DNA of 64,000 nt from Nymphaea colorata (taxonomy: Eukaryota; Streptophyta; Magnoliopsida; Nymphaeales; Nymphaeaceae): NCBI RefSeq assembly GCF_008831285.2, contig NC_045148.1:248001-312000 (forward strand), read 5' to 3'. Below, piece after piece: positions 39,351 to 52,240 of the stretch. Position 1 is the stretch's first letter; every line of letters starts with the position of its first letter. The notes under the pieces were generated by a model. That model saw only the letters and a program-made list of their open reading frames with translations, was not told the origin of the DNA and did no database searches. A program made the translations under genes and the position numbers.

Positions 39351-42300
39351 TCAGTTGGAAGGACCATGACCCAAAATATGCTGGTTCTGAGAAACGATGC
39401 TATCCAGTAGTGACTCGCAAGCATCTTCAAGCAAATCCAAAACCTGAAGCCAAACAGAACAGAACACATAAGTCTTCATGTTGGTAAAATTTACTCGTGG
39501 CACTGATTGCAAGAACAGAGGCTTAGGCCTGAATTGGTTTACTCACAATATCAATAACCACAAATGAATTTATCCCCGAACTTTCTTGGATATCACGAAC
39601 ATACTATGTTTTATTGAGATACTTGTGACTTCTCCTTTTTTAATTTTAATATTTTCGTCAACATTTTTTTTAGTTTCAAAATTTACATGCGCATTCTTTC
39701 AAAGACATCCTCCACATTTTTTAATATGACTTTCCTAACATATTAAAGATTTTTCTTTTCCCAAATTCTGATGCCAAATTTGTGAAATTGCACCGACTAG
39801 GCTGTCCGACCTAACATAGAGAGCGTCTCTCTCCATCCAACCAAATGAGATTATGGTCAAAGTTCAGAGAAGAGAAAATGGAGAACGGATCATGCCAATA
39901 CACCTGACAATTTGCGCCAATTCTCGTCCAAGAGAGGCGAACAGCATCGAGGAATAGTCAATCTCTTCAAAATAGTTCCACCACTTTTGTCAATGTTCAC
40001 ACTATTTTTATCAATGTTAGTTCCGTAAAATTTAAGTAATCATGTTCTTCAAAATCTAAAAGGCATCCATGAAATGAAATCCATTCCATAACTAAGAGCC
40101 TATCAGCATGGATGCAACAGCGGAGTTCAAAACTTAAAAACCAAGCAAGACATAGAACTCAATGAATTGTTACTGGACACTGGCAACACCAAAACAATGA
40201 CATCCAAAGATAGTGTTGTCTGAATTTTTGCATAAATGGAGTGTGACTTGGACAACTATACGGCATGCCATGCTGGTTACTGGACTTGCATAGACTCTTT
40301 CGAAGAGGTTTTTGAGAAACGAACATACCTTCTCAAATCCCTGTGGTCCCCCGTAATATGGATCTGGCACCTCAGTCTCCTTGTGCCGCTTACAGTAGGA
40401 GCACATTAACTTAACCTGAAATTGACAAATAAAGATAAAGAGTCTTCAACCACGTACTGAGACTATAATTGACATACAAGAGAAGTGCAGCAAAGCTCTC
40501 TGCAGTTATGAATTCATTTTTCTCCTTTTAGCTTTTCTCTTTTACTCTATTTACCAAGGACTTTCACACTATAAAGAGGGAAAAGCTGTTCAACTTTCTA
40601 TCCCTAAGACCACATAGAGAATGAAAGAGCATGTATTAAGTTTGCTGAGAATAAGTAAAAGTAATTCCTTCACGAATGCTGCAGTGAAAACGTATGCCAT
40701 GAGGACAGGAGACAAGTGGAACAACAACCCAAGGTTATTCTTTTAACATGTTGCACAAAGGATAACAGTAATGTTAGGCAATCGCACTCATTCATCAATG
40801 ACCCTTACTATATGCTGTCAAAGACTAAACATTTCAAGAATTCGAGATTTTGCTAACCTTTGTTGCGGCATCAGCAGGAAGGGAGTCCCTGGCCTTCCAC
40901 CTATCAAAAGCATCCAATATGTCCTCTGCATGCATTTTAAATAACATAAAAATGTAATTCAACAAAACACATATCTAATAGTTCCCAAGAACGAGTAGCC
41001 GGCCGGATCACTCAGGCACTCAGGGAATCAGATACCACTCACACCAGTAAAACACACTAAGCAGCAGAACAACCAAAAGATTTATCACCTCTATTTTGTT
41101 TATCCATTGCAAGTATCAAATCAAAATCTTTAAAATCTGATGGTCGTATTGGCCTTGAAATAGAAGTTATCTCTATTCCGCGTGTCCGTGCTGCAGATCT
41201 CATTCTTGGATCAGCAAGGTTACCCTTTAAAGGATAGAAGTTTCAGAATAGATACAGTAGTTTTCAGAATAGATACAGTAGTCTGAGCTCATGATAGAAA
41301 TCATTTGCTATTCAAAGATGCATAGCATACCTCATGGTAGTTAATTGTCCCAGCAGAGTCAATGTTGAACTTGGACTCTAAACCTCTTTTCTTGACGACA
41401 TCTCTAAATACACCTTCCCCAGCTGGGCTTCTGCATATGTTTCCTGGAACAAAAAGAACCGAAACTCATCATAAAATTTCCCAGATTAAGGATCGTTTAC
41501 CGTATATAAGACAAGAAGGACAAGAAGTAGTTAAGAATTTTAACTCATTGAACTAGGCCTTTCTACTCTGAACGACTGATTGTTTGGATTATTAGTAAAG
41601 ACAATCAGTGTCTTCTTCGATAGTTTACTAAGCATTTCCCCCTGAAATTATGCTGAAAAAGGCGAAGTATCCTATACCCGTCACTACGAAGAACACAAAC
41701 AAGTGTTAATAATAAAAGATAAAAACTGTAAGCGGCTTGTAAAACCTGCCAATAAGTGCAACGTAAATAACTTGATTGATTCAGGCTTTTATTAATCTTC
41801 ACAGCGCCGCTTCGTGGACAGGACAATAACTTCGAGGCTGAGCCTGCAAATAAAAAATATACCTACTCGATGATAATAATACGAAACCTCCATAACTTAA
41901 GCGCCCTCTCAGTACGCCCAGGCAAACCTCTACTAAGGCACTAACTCCAGACCAAGACAAGGGCAACGACGGGCACTCCTCAAGGTGAATAACTATCAGA
42001 CCAACTTCGAGAAGTCCTGAACATCACCAATTCAGAAGAAGCGATGCAGCAGATTCTCTCAGTTCACGCGAATCTATGGCCAAATGAAAAAAACGAATTC
42101 AATTTCAAATTGGTCAACTGAAACAACAGATAGGTTGGTGATCTCCAGTTGGTAAAAGGCCTGTCATATTCATCATCCACAAGGTCTCACCATTTGAATC
42201 AGACCAATCGGCTCACCATAAGATGCCAACTCTCCACCAGAGAACGCTATTCAACCTTCGACAAAATCCAGCAGAAGTTCAATACCATCGACGCCAAGAT

Positions 42301-42764
42301 TGTTTCATCACTCAGAAACTCAACCAAATAACAACATCGTTCCTCCATCCTCAAATTTCCAACAGTGATTAACCCCATAAAGGGGAAGTCGCGCCGGTGG
42401 TTCACATCCCCACGTCAACAAAGATAAACCCGAATGGGTACAGAGAGAAAGAGAAAGGCAGACAGAGGGAGAGCGAGAGAGAGGTACCGAGGCAGACGAA
42501 GAGCACGGCGAATGGTTTCGTTGCTGCCTCGGTGGCTGCGGTGTCTGAAGAAGCCATGGCTCGGACTGCTCGGCTGCTGACGGATCTTGGGCGTTCTAAG
42601 TCGGAATGTCGAACAGCAGCCTTAGAAGAGAAGATCGTGAGGCCAGGCTTACCGCTGCTCCTGGCGGTGGCGACGGAGAGGAGAGCAGAGGGAGAAGAAG
42701 GAAAAGAGCAGCGAACCGGCGCCTTTAAAAGACCCGCTACACTGCTGCACGCGGCAACACTCAT
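39351..42764 (-). CDS. Low-molecular-weight protein tyrosine phosphatase, plastid-type N-terminus
   Basis: Dephosphorylates phosphotyrosine or small phosphoesters through a Cys-phosphate intermediate. Exons: 42488-42764, 41331-41443, 41089-41224, 40858-40925, 40329-40415, 39351-39443; sum 774 nt, 257 aa, stop TGA. The P-loop C(X)5R is Cys91-Arg97 (VCLGNICRS), split across the exon 1/2 junction. The general acid Asp216 lies in the VPDPYYGG motif, with SAGT and MDKQN motifs between. Residues 1-69 are rich in Ser, Ala, Arg and poor in acidic residues, like a chloroplast transit peptide (inference). Met70 (42557, MASSDTA) is an alternative start that would give a cytosolic enzyme of normal core size. 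Closest known plant type is the single-copy LMW-PTP of the At3g44620 kind. It converges on HDA9, and its promoter abuts the partial HDA9 duplicate. The family call is firm; the substrate is unknown. Confidence 0.93.
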
Positions 42765-45700
42765 CTCTCTCTCTCTTCCTCCCCCTCTCTATCTGTAGCT
42801 CCAAAAGGTTCCTCCTATGGACCTGACACTGCCGACATTTTGGTCCTACCGTTCTCCGTATAAACTGGTTGGACTCGACTCGCTGTCGTCGGATCTACCT
42901 TTGGTTTGCTCTGGATTCAAATTTCGAGTCGGATTTGAACTTGGGAACCAGTACAAGTCCTAAGCTTGGTTGGCAGCAGGAAACAGGTCAAATTTGGATC
43001 CACTAAATATATAAGAAATCACATTTGGATCAAAGTTCTTACAGCTTAAGAAAATGAGCCTCAAAATTACAACTAACCGTTTCCTTGGGCAGCAAGTAAA
43101 TGGGCTCATTGAACAAGCTTGAGATAACTTGTTTAATTGAATGATGTATGGGATCCAATGTCACTTCAGAACTTGAATCCATTGAGCTGGTAAGCCCAAC
43201 TTGTCAGCCTCAGGGAATTTTCATGACATCATCACAATATGTTTTGTGATCGTATCATGATATATCACGATAATTTCGTAAGGTTTGTGAACAAATGTAA
43301 GAAGGGCCTGCACGATGAGACATCCGTTCAACTATACACACACATGGTGTTACTGTTATGTTGAGACTTATCAAAGTCCCCAGCTTCTATGTAGCCTACA
43401 CCCACCACATTCACTGAAACTCATGAATTTTGCCTTGGACCTTGGTGACCTTGACGAGGTTCGTGTTTGCTTTGGATGGTTTTATTGCACCCTTGAGTAT
43501 TTCTGTTAATAATTGATTGTCGTTCTCTTTGCAGAGCATGCTAGAGACAACCAAACTCAGAGGGATAATGAATTCTGTGAAGGCAACAATGTTAATGATC
43601 TCCCATGCAAAGCCAATACAAACAACTGCATGACATCAAGAAATATGGGGAGAAAGTCGTAAGAAGGAATTGTGAAAGATGTAGAGTTGAAGACGTCAAA
43701 TAATCAATCGAGTCACGAACACATGACACGTTCATACCTAACAATTTTCTACAAAGTGGTGAGGAAACGTATATAACTTGTACAAATCTCAGCCTCTTTC
43801 AACTTATTGTCAGTCTCTTTCAGATATGAATCTATCTGATTCAGAAGGGAAGAACTTGCATCAGTACCTTAGTTTCAATTCTTGTTTAGGAACTGTTCTC
43901 ATAAGGCAGGGCTTACTAAAAAAGAAAAGGACATGTGAATCTCATAAATTGTGTGCAAAGAAAAGATGGGGAAAAATACTTGAATTAAGAAGGAACCTAC
44001 TGAGCTTGCAAATTTCTTGATATGCACTGAAAGTTTGAACTTTGTGGCAGCCAAACGTGAGCCTCAGGTTAAAAGCTCCTCTTTTCCTTCTTTATAAATT
44101 GGCAAATTAAAGTTAGCCAGAACTGGGTCAGGTAAACGCAAGAAGCATCAGCGTTAAACTGCTAACCTCCAATTCCGACTTCATGTCTTAACTCCAATTC
44201 TAGGTGAATAAAAGTTCTTTTATAATTCACCATGTAGAGATTTACAAATTTATTTATTGAGCTTTAAATTAAAGTGTCAATTTACAATCTGCTGGAATAA
44301 GGGCACCACCAGCGTTTTGTTTCGTTTTTTGCTGATTTTCAACATGATAGTAATAAAAACAATATAAAGCCCATATTAGCTATTTCAATATGTGAGACCA
44401 ATTCTCCAAACCAGAGTAAGAACCCGGCCTCAAATGAGAATTTCCTTCCAAAGTAGTTGCATAGATGCACCTAGCTAATACCATTGTGTCAGACTTGAAA
44501 GGAATAATCTTGATCATCCAAATTTCCAAGATGGTTGGTTGAGAGGGCAAAAAAAACAAAAAGGAATATTTTAATCATTTGGCATTAGTTAGCAACTTCT
44601 TCTGCCAGTTTTTCTCTCAACAAACCCATATTAAATTGAAGAGATGAATAGCCAATTGGTGTAGCACTGGTACATCCTAATATCTTTATATATGAATATA
44701 TTCAAATTACTAATTAAATAAGTTTGAAATTGGATAGTCTTTTAAAAGAAAAAAAAATCTCCGTTTTTCACTAGTGCATCCGTGGAATGCTGAGTGGCAC
44801 AGGCAAACACTTGTTATAGTTAACAGAAGGATGAATTTGGAGATGGAGGGAGCTCCGCCGCCCGCGGGAGGAAAAAGTGCACTTTTGTGTTGCTCATGAG
44901 AACCATCAACCGTTCAACGAGGGCGCTGTTTATCCTGTACTTCAAAATTATGAAATTGGTTATTTAGAAACAGACTTGCAGGCGATCGGTACCTAGTTCA
45001 AAGTTTTTTTGTCAATTTGGACTAAAAAATTTGAGATTGAGTATCCACAAAGAGGTAGCGGCCTAAATTTAGTCTGAACAATTTGTCAACTTTTAGTGTA
45101 TCAAATCCATTTTCGATCCTAATCGTAATGCACTTTTCTATCCAGGATTCGATCCATTTGCAACCCCATTTAAAAGTGTTGCTCCCATCCTCAACGTATG
45201 TCTTCAAACACGTCTTAGATTTACTTTGCTGAAAAGACCATTCAGGTCATCCATGGGCGGCAGTAGTTAGAACTTAGAAGCCATTCGCCTTTTTTACCTC
45301 ATGCATTCACAGTCCCTTCCCTACTCCGCATGATGATGTTTCCCACCACGTTCCCTAAACAAGGATCCTAAGAACCAGACGCGGACGAAAGATCCTGATC
45401 CTCGCTGGCTCCCTTGTACTGGACCTGTCTCGTCGGCAAAGGAGAGGACAAGTGAACAAGTCCGTGCCTGATACACTGGCCGTCCTGATATGATCGTTCC
45501 GGCAGCAGAAAATGGAAAAGGGACGCGACAAGAGAAATCTCACAGTGTGGGCTCCACCTGAAGATAGTGTTACTGTCCATGGAGGCTACAGTCCTCCCCA
45601 TCACTGCAACATTTCCAACACGGTTTTCTCCGATCTGGAAACCTCATCCCCTTTGGTAGTCTCTTCAAAAGCTGTTGACACGTCCAAAAAATGCACATGT

Positions 45701-45924
45701 TATGTCTTCTCTCGCTCCCTCGCACACGCAAGGATACAATCATACATGCACAGGACATGGGCAAGTTGAGGGGGGCGTCCCTTTTTGCGTGAGACGAAAT
45801 GCATCATATTATGGACAACACTAGGCCTTTCACCGACATTTTCCATGCTCCGAGTATGCAGACAGAGAACAAAACTAAAAGAATGGAGCGAAGGGAACAT
45901 CACTCTCTTCCAGTGTTTAACAGG
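42765..45924. other. Intergenic region, LMW-PTP to AGC kinase
   Basis: It holds the phosphatase promoter (a CT-rich patch lies at 42764-42789), the HDA9 fragment (43215-43662), and the 3' UTR of the kinase near 45800-45924. 43778-44020 is open for 80 codons ([10 protein letters not shown]...), Lys- and Ser-rich, with no family that I recognise; I do not call it a gene. The rest is AT-rich and featureless. Confidence 0.6.
43215..43662 (+). pseudogene. Partial duplicate of the HDA9 3' end (intron plus last exon)
   Basis: 43215-43299 matches HDA9 intron 10 (about 35902-35981), and 43300-43610 matches the end of intron 13 plus exon 14 (about 37316-37620). The roughly 1.3 kb between these in HDA9, including exons 11-13, is missing. 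An acceptor TTTGCAG is kept at 43528-43534. The exon-like part, 43535-43662, stays open (HARDNQTQRDNEFCEGNN against HDA9 [18 protein letters not shown]) and runs 14 codons past the HDA9 stop before TAA. Because introns are present, it is a DNA-level duplication, not a retrocopy. The catalytic domain is absent, so it cannot be a working deacetylase. Confidence 0.85.
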
Positions 45925-48900
45925 CTAGAAATTCTCAAACTCTGACTTCTCTTCCGTAGTCTTCTTCTTCGACTCTATAACCTTCGTGTCTTTCTTTTGC
46001 GGCGGAATCACAGCCTGGGTAGCCTTCAGTACCTCAGGTGGGGTGGTACAGCGAATCAATGCCCAATTCAGGCCCTCGAAAAATGGATGGTTCTTGATCT
46101 CGGCAGCTCCCCTGACACACCCCAATCTGCTCTCCGGATCCTTTGACAGCAGCCCTTTGATCAGGTCCCTTGCGTGAGAGCTGATGGCTGGAGTTTCCGG
46201 GAACTTCAAGCTCATCGAGACTGCATTGGACAAGGTCTCTTGATTATCAACACCTTTGAAGGGCGTTTTTCCATAGAGGAGTTCATAGAGAAAGATCCCG
46301 AATGTCCACCAATCAACAGCACTGCCATGTCCGTCTCCCTTGATAATTTCAGGGGCCAAGTACTCGTGTGTACCCACAAACGAGTTCGACCTCGCGCTCG
46401 TGGGCTCTACCACTAGCTGAGGAAGTGGGCTAGCATGCATGGAGGCATCAGCTTTTGTTCTTCTGGCTTTTGCACTCACTGGCATCAGCTTTGGCGTGAA
46501 GCATGGTACCTGGACCCATGCACGTTCCGCACACAGCGGATCCATGCATCCCGCCCCTGAACAAGCTCCAGAAAGCCTTGCACCCTCAAAGCCAGAGGAT
46601 AATCCGATCAGCATTGGATTCACTGCACACCGGAGCGACAGGTCGAAATCAGATAGCATGATATGCCCGTCCTCTCTGACAAGGACGTTTTCTGGTTTGA
46701 GGTCTCGATATATCACGCCCAGCATGTGCAAATACTCCAAAGCGAGGAGGATTTCTGCGGCATAAAACCTGTGGACCATCGCAATTCACAGAGAAGTTAG
46801 AGAAGAATCAAGAGGTTCGGGAATATGGACTGCATCAACCATTCCATCTTCACTGCCATACAGAAATCATATATAGGAATCAGATAAATTACCAGGACGG
46901 CTGAAGTCAAACAAGAAAGAAATTCTAAGCAGCCTGAATAACGTGGTGCAACAACTTGACTCAGTTTTTTAACGATCAAGTGACAATATTTTAACAAATA
47001 ACCAGTGTCTATCTAAAATATGAAAGAAAGCAGTAGCTGGAGAGGTGCATTAAGGTCAAGAAAAAAAAGAATCATCAGATGGGAATGGCAGTCGGTGCAG
47101 ATATGCCAGTTCCCCACTCGTTGGCAATTACGGCAGTTGGTGTGAATGAACTAGGGTTCCTTGTCTTGGCCACCTCCAAGTTCCAACATGCTTTCCTTCT
47201 TACTTGGGTATCTTTTTTAGTCTAGCAAGACACAGGAGCTAATAAGGGGTTCTGGCTCATCAAAACTCGAACACTTCAAAAAATCTAATGAAACAGATAA
47301 TAGAAGAATGCAGAAGCCTTGTACCTTTACTACGTACAAACTTCACAATATAGAATCAAATGCTGACATGTTCACTAGGACACCGCAGATAAATAGTCCA
47401 CAGCAAGAAGAACAAGCACTGATGTCTAGTCCACAGAAGTAAGAACAACCAAGGGCTTTTCTTTGTTACAGGGAATGACAGGCATCGGTTTGACAGTATC
47501 CACCAAAATATTCTAATATTAACTCAAACAGCAGTAAACTTTAGTTATCGACCACAATTCATCCATGTGAAAATCCTAAATTGTAGGAAACGTCCTACCC
47601 ATTAGATAACAGGAGTCACCATACAGAACTTTGGTGCCCCAGGTCAAGCTTAGCAGAGAAAAAGTAAAACAGTATGACTAGCTTATGCAAAAAATATCCC
47701 ATTATTTTGAAGGAAAATAAACACAAAACATTTTCTTCTCTTTTCTTTTTCTTTCTCCCTACATTTAGGAGGTAATTATGACGAAAAGCCCAATGGTATC
47801 ACGGAAAATTTACGTGAAAACATCCAAAATATATAAAAAAGATACCTGTAAAAAATAGCAGAAAGGAGCCAAAAAATAATGTAATATTTGACGATGCAGA
47901 CAACCCAAAGAAAAGTACACCTTTTAGAAAACCTGAACGACAAACTTGACTTCTGTGGTGATGAACTTCTTTTCTGAGAGAAAAAAGCTGTAGGATGCAC
48001 ATGGTTCCTTGCTCTATAAGAAGCAAAGTGCCAAAGGAGTTACAAGCAACAAACATCATGTCTGTGAGATAACAAACACAAGATATACAAGTCCACGAGA
48101 TACTCTACTAAAGCTGCACTTGTAAGGTATTCTACACTATATAAATGGTAGTTATCATGAAGATCTGAAGCAAACAAACATAAGATAAGAAGAATTTCCT
48201 GGGAGGGAAAGATCAAAGAAAATGTCAAAAGATTTCTACCTTGCTGCTTGCTCTGGGAAACATTTGCCTGGCTGCTTCTGCCGAAGTACATGCAGGTCTC
48301 CACCTGGACAATACTCCATTACCAAGCACAAGAGCCTGTCTGTGGCAAAATGGGCATACAATGTTGGAAGGAATGGATGATCCAGCATCTGGAGAATTTC
48401 TCTTTCAGTTTGAGCCCTTAGCATCTTCTTTCTGCTCACCAAGAACTCAGCATCCATTACTTTCAAAGCAAATTGGCAATTTGTACCCATGAGTTCCGCA
48501 AGATATACACTGCCAATATCTCCACAACCAAGCCGCTTAACTAATTTGAAGTGCCTCAGTCCAAGAATTCCATGATGCATCTCCACAAGGCGAATAGCTG
48601 CCCATCTTGAATCTTTTGACATATGAGGCCTGTTGCCATGAGAGCTAGATATGCTTGTACTGCTCTCATCACTGTTGCCACTACTGCTACTATACTCACC
48701 AATGCTGCTCAAGGAGCTCTGGGAACATTCTCCCTTTTCTTTTGTCTTTGAATGGTCAATTTTTGTTGAACCGCTATATTGATACTGGTTAGCGATGGTT
48801 GGAGTTCTAGGAGTCTCTCCTGCACTAACTTTCAACTTGTGAATTGTGGGTCCAGAATGACTATGTGAAGCACAGGATGCTGGGGAGGGACACTTTATAC

Positions 48901-49960
48901 CAACTTCCTTTTTGCTAGAGGTGTTAAGTGCACACCCTGGCTGATGTGAGCATGTACACGAAACCGTGGGATTTGCAACACCATTTTGGGGAATTGAACC
49001 TGTTGATGCAGCACTGACTTCTTGTTTTTCCTTTTTCACAGTATGGCTCTTGGTCCTGTGGACAATTTTTTTCAAGCGTGGACTTAATTTACTCTTTGTT
49101 TCACAAGTAACAGTAGGAACATCAGATGATGGAGAAGATGCAGAAACAACCTTCCGATTGAGTAGCTTAGGCATTAACGGCCTTGGTGTACGTTGAACTG
49201 ATATTTCTGTATCCTTATCCAGAGGTTTTATCTTAATTGGTTTTAACAGAGTGTCAACTGCAGATCCATGTTTAGGCCCGGGTTTCTGTGTGAATGATGG
49301 TGATGATGACACTGGTCTAGAACCGGTTACCTGTTCCGACAACTTTGAGTTGCCATTATCTGGAACAGGAATGATCTCTTGTTCAGAGTCTTTATGTGTA
49401 ATCTTACTTATATCACTAACTTCAGACGTATCTATGGCACCATTGACTCTTAGGGTAGTCACTCCATTGGAATTAAGAGACTGAAGAGATTCACCGACCT
49501 GAACGACAACTGCCCCATACAATCTTTTAAAGGTGGTGGCTTCAGACAGATTGGATGATCCAACAGATTTTGGCTTCCTCTTCATGGAAGCCAGCTCAGA
49601 AGCATGGGAAATGCATAATCCTCTCAAAGCCTGCTTCAGGGTAATAGATTCAGAAATACCTATTCCTGACGCTTGCGATAATCCCACCCTGATGGGCCGT
49701 TTTGAGGTGTTTTTCCATGATGGACCTGCCTGTGACCGCTGACAATGAAGAAGTTCATTTGATATAGTTTGAAAATCAATAGCCTCAAATAGCTGATTGA
49801 TCCGGCTTTCAACTGAGTACTCCTCTGACACAAATGACATTAACTGTTTCCCAGTTTTGTTTCCTTGCTTTGTGATAACACAGACTGGACTACATTCTTT
49901 AGAAGTGTGAACAGAATTCAAATCTCCAATTGTTTCTTCAATTTCAGAAACAGATCCCAT
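45925..49960 (-). CDS. AGC-VIII protein kinase, KIPK/D6PK-like
   Basis: Ser/Thr kinase of the plant AGC-VIII group. Two coding exons, 48240-49960 and 45925-46768, sum 2565 nt, 854 aa, stop TAG. Residues 1-470 are a Ser/Thr/Lys-rich, probably disordered N-terminal region. The kinase domain starts near 471: glycine loop LGCGDIGSV, Lys500 (ALKVM), YRDLKPEN with Asp596, DFD at 614-616 in place of DFG (the plant AGC-VIII hallmark), then an insertion of about 75 residues with a Cys-rich stretch before [12 protein letters not shown]. It ends in FENF, matching the PDK1-binding FxxF tail. The single 1.47 kb coding intron is at the group's conserved place. The long N-terminus favours KIPK over D6PK; known KIPKs bind the kinesin KCBP and PERK kinases (family knowledge). 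The long insertion suggests membrane-associated targeting (inference). Confidence 0.92.
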
Positions 49961-49995
49961 CTCTTACAAATGGTGCATGGGCAACCATGCAGCAT
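49944..49995 (-). other. Cluster of upstream ATGs before the kinase start codon
   Basis: Three ATGs lie within 35 nt of the main ATG at 49960. One at 49995 and one at 49988 open out-of-frame uORFs that run past the main start. A third at 49978 opens a five-codon uORF ending TAA at 49964. They matter only if the leader includes this stretch, as the predicted acceptor implies. Confidence 0.5.
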
Positions 49996-52240
49996 CTACT
50001 ATGGTTAGAAAAGAAGCGGCCTTGACAGTAGCATTACTTCAAACTTGTTTACCACTGAAAAATGTAATTGTAAGTAATGCATACCAATTACAACATATTG
50101 AATACTGATTAAGAACTTTCCATACTTTTGGATGGTAACCAGCTGGCCCTGTTACTGGTAAACATCACCACCGATATCCTATAAAATCATAACCATTCAG
50201 AAAAGAAAAGATATTAAACTAAGTTTCTAAAAAAAAAAATGGAAAGAGAAGGAACTAATTGCCATCAAACAGAAACTATGTAAATATACACAATTAACCT
50301 TTTATTAATCACGAAGATAAACAGAAAAAATCTTTCAGTTACTTAAAAAAAAAGAAAAAAAAGATTAACACCTCCCCCTCACCCAACAGGAAAAAAAACA
50401 CCCTAACAAAGAGGGGAGAGAGAAAGAAAGGGAGAGAGATGTTAGGAATCAGAATCTATTACAGATTTCAATGCAATCTATAAAACAACCACAAGGACAT
50501 AAAACATCATTAAAATAATCTAGATGCTTTGAACAACAAATGACATTTCCCTTTAGACCGTTTCCACTGCCAAAAGAAAAAGTGTGCAAAAAGATATATC
50601 TTTTATGTGCCTGCACCGGCAGATTAATTGAAACGGACTTCAAATCCATCTAATGCACAAGACAAAGATTTTGCAACTTGAGATGAGCTGGGAGGATAAA
50701 CCAGAAAGGCAATTTGCCAGTTAAAAGTAAGTCATTTTTCGTTCTTTCTTCAATAAGGTCCATTCACAGGAAAAGAGAAAAGGCTGCAGTTAGATCATTC
50801 ACGAAGCAACCATAAGTTGGACTGAGTTTGACGATCCAAGGGGAAAGCACTTGAACTCTTTAGACATTAAAAGACGAGTGAAGCTATAAGAAGCAATATC
50901 TAACCATATACGGATATCCAGAAAAGCAGCAAAAATAATCTGATTACGCTACTCTACCAGGCACTTTCCTGTTATCACCTGAACTAGATCATGCTGTGCA
51001 ACTAGATGAAGAATTTTCTACGCAGACATCAACTTTTGCTCGCGTTCTACTTTGGAAATTCGCAAATAATTAAAGAAATGAAAGTATAATCAAATTCGTT
51101 CGAATATGCATTTGAACCATGCATCTAGGAAAAAGCTTCAATTTCCATTATCAGGATGAAAATTGAACTTGAACTGGCCAAAACAGAAAAAGAGTGGCTA
51201 GCTGATCACACGAATCATGCCATCCCCTTGAGTAACAAATCAGAACCATTCACCAACATCATTCACCCCAATAGTCAGGTTCTCCACTAAGAGCCAAAAA
51301 ATTAAAAAAGGTGAAAGAAAAGAAAACAAAAAAGAGAGAGAGAGAAATGTGGCCAGTTGTTCCTTCGGATTCTTTAGATCCTTAGCCAGATTCCCGTATC
51401 ACTGCTGCAGCTGAGAAGTCCCTAGCCCCAGCACAAGGAAGAAGGAAGAAGAAGAAAAGAAAAATCGAAGAAAAGAAAAACATTTGACAACTTGCGCAGC
51501 AAAACAACAGCTACTCTTCCGGCCTCGGCACATCAACCAAGCAACAAACCCGACACTTAAAACTCCCTCTGAAGGCCCTAAATCAATCCCCAAAGTGCAC
51601 TAAAAGTTTCCACAAAAGGACACACAAACGCTTAAAGACCTTGAAATGCCGGCCAGATCGCGAAAATTCCAAGGAATAGAGAAATCAAAACCCTAAAGCT
51701 TCAAAAAAATGACGCAATTCCTCTCAAAACCACCATCCGTACACTGAATCCATCCTTATCACATAGCAACAGCCCATAATCACACAGTAAGAACCAGTAA
51801 AGTGGAGAAAAGAAAAAGCCGTACCAGTGGGCTCGATCGGCCCCCCGTCGACGACGGAGTCCCAGGAGAGAGAAAGAGGAAGAATAACTTCCCTTTGCTC
51901 TGCAGAATGAGGGTACGACGTCGTTCACTGACAAGGAGAAATCGCCGGAGGCGTCATGAAGAGGGGCGGAGAGAAGCAACACGGATGTAATGAAGAAGGA
52001 AAAATTGAATGAGGAGGGTGCAAATGCCGTCACGGGAAGCAGACCGCCTCTTCTTCTTCTTCTTCTTCTTCCTAGCAAGATGGAGGTCAAGGCGGCGAAG
52101 GGACTCACACCTCTCTATTAACTCTCAGACCTCTCTCTGTCCCTCCTCCCTGTTGCTTCTCTGGTATAGTGTGAGTGGCTACTTGACGAAAATGTCCTGG
52201 AAATGGCCAGGTAGTCACTGAAACGCCACTCCTCGAACTT
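49961..52240 (-). promoter_or_regulatory. Probable 5' leader with intron, and promoter, of the AGC kinase
   Basis: On the minus strand a good donor (CACTG then GTACGGC, about 51827) and a good acceptor (CTAACCATAGTAG, exon from 49995) would make a 1.8 kb 5' UTR intron. A GAA-type run lies at 52047-52073 in the putative first exon. The span has no family-matching ORF; the Arg-rich frame at 51701-52108 is a by-product of purine tracts. Above about 52240 the sequence becomes GC-rich (to about 52420), as at many promoters. Confidence 0.45.

Noticed and set aside
43778-44020. 80-codon plus-strand frame after the HDA9 fragment
   Set aside because: Low complexity in Lys/Ser/Leu, no recognised domain, no splice partner; kept only as a note in the intergenic entry.
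51701-52108. 135-codon minus-strand frame with an Arg run, near the kinase leader
   Set aside because: Arg and Phe runs come from GAA/CTT tracts; no family match, and it sits in the predicted 5' leader.
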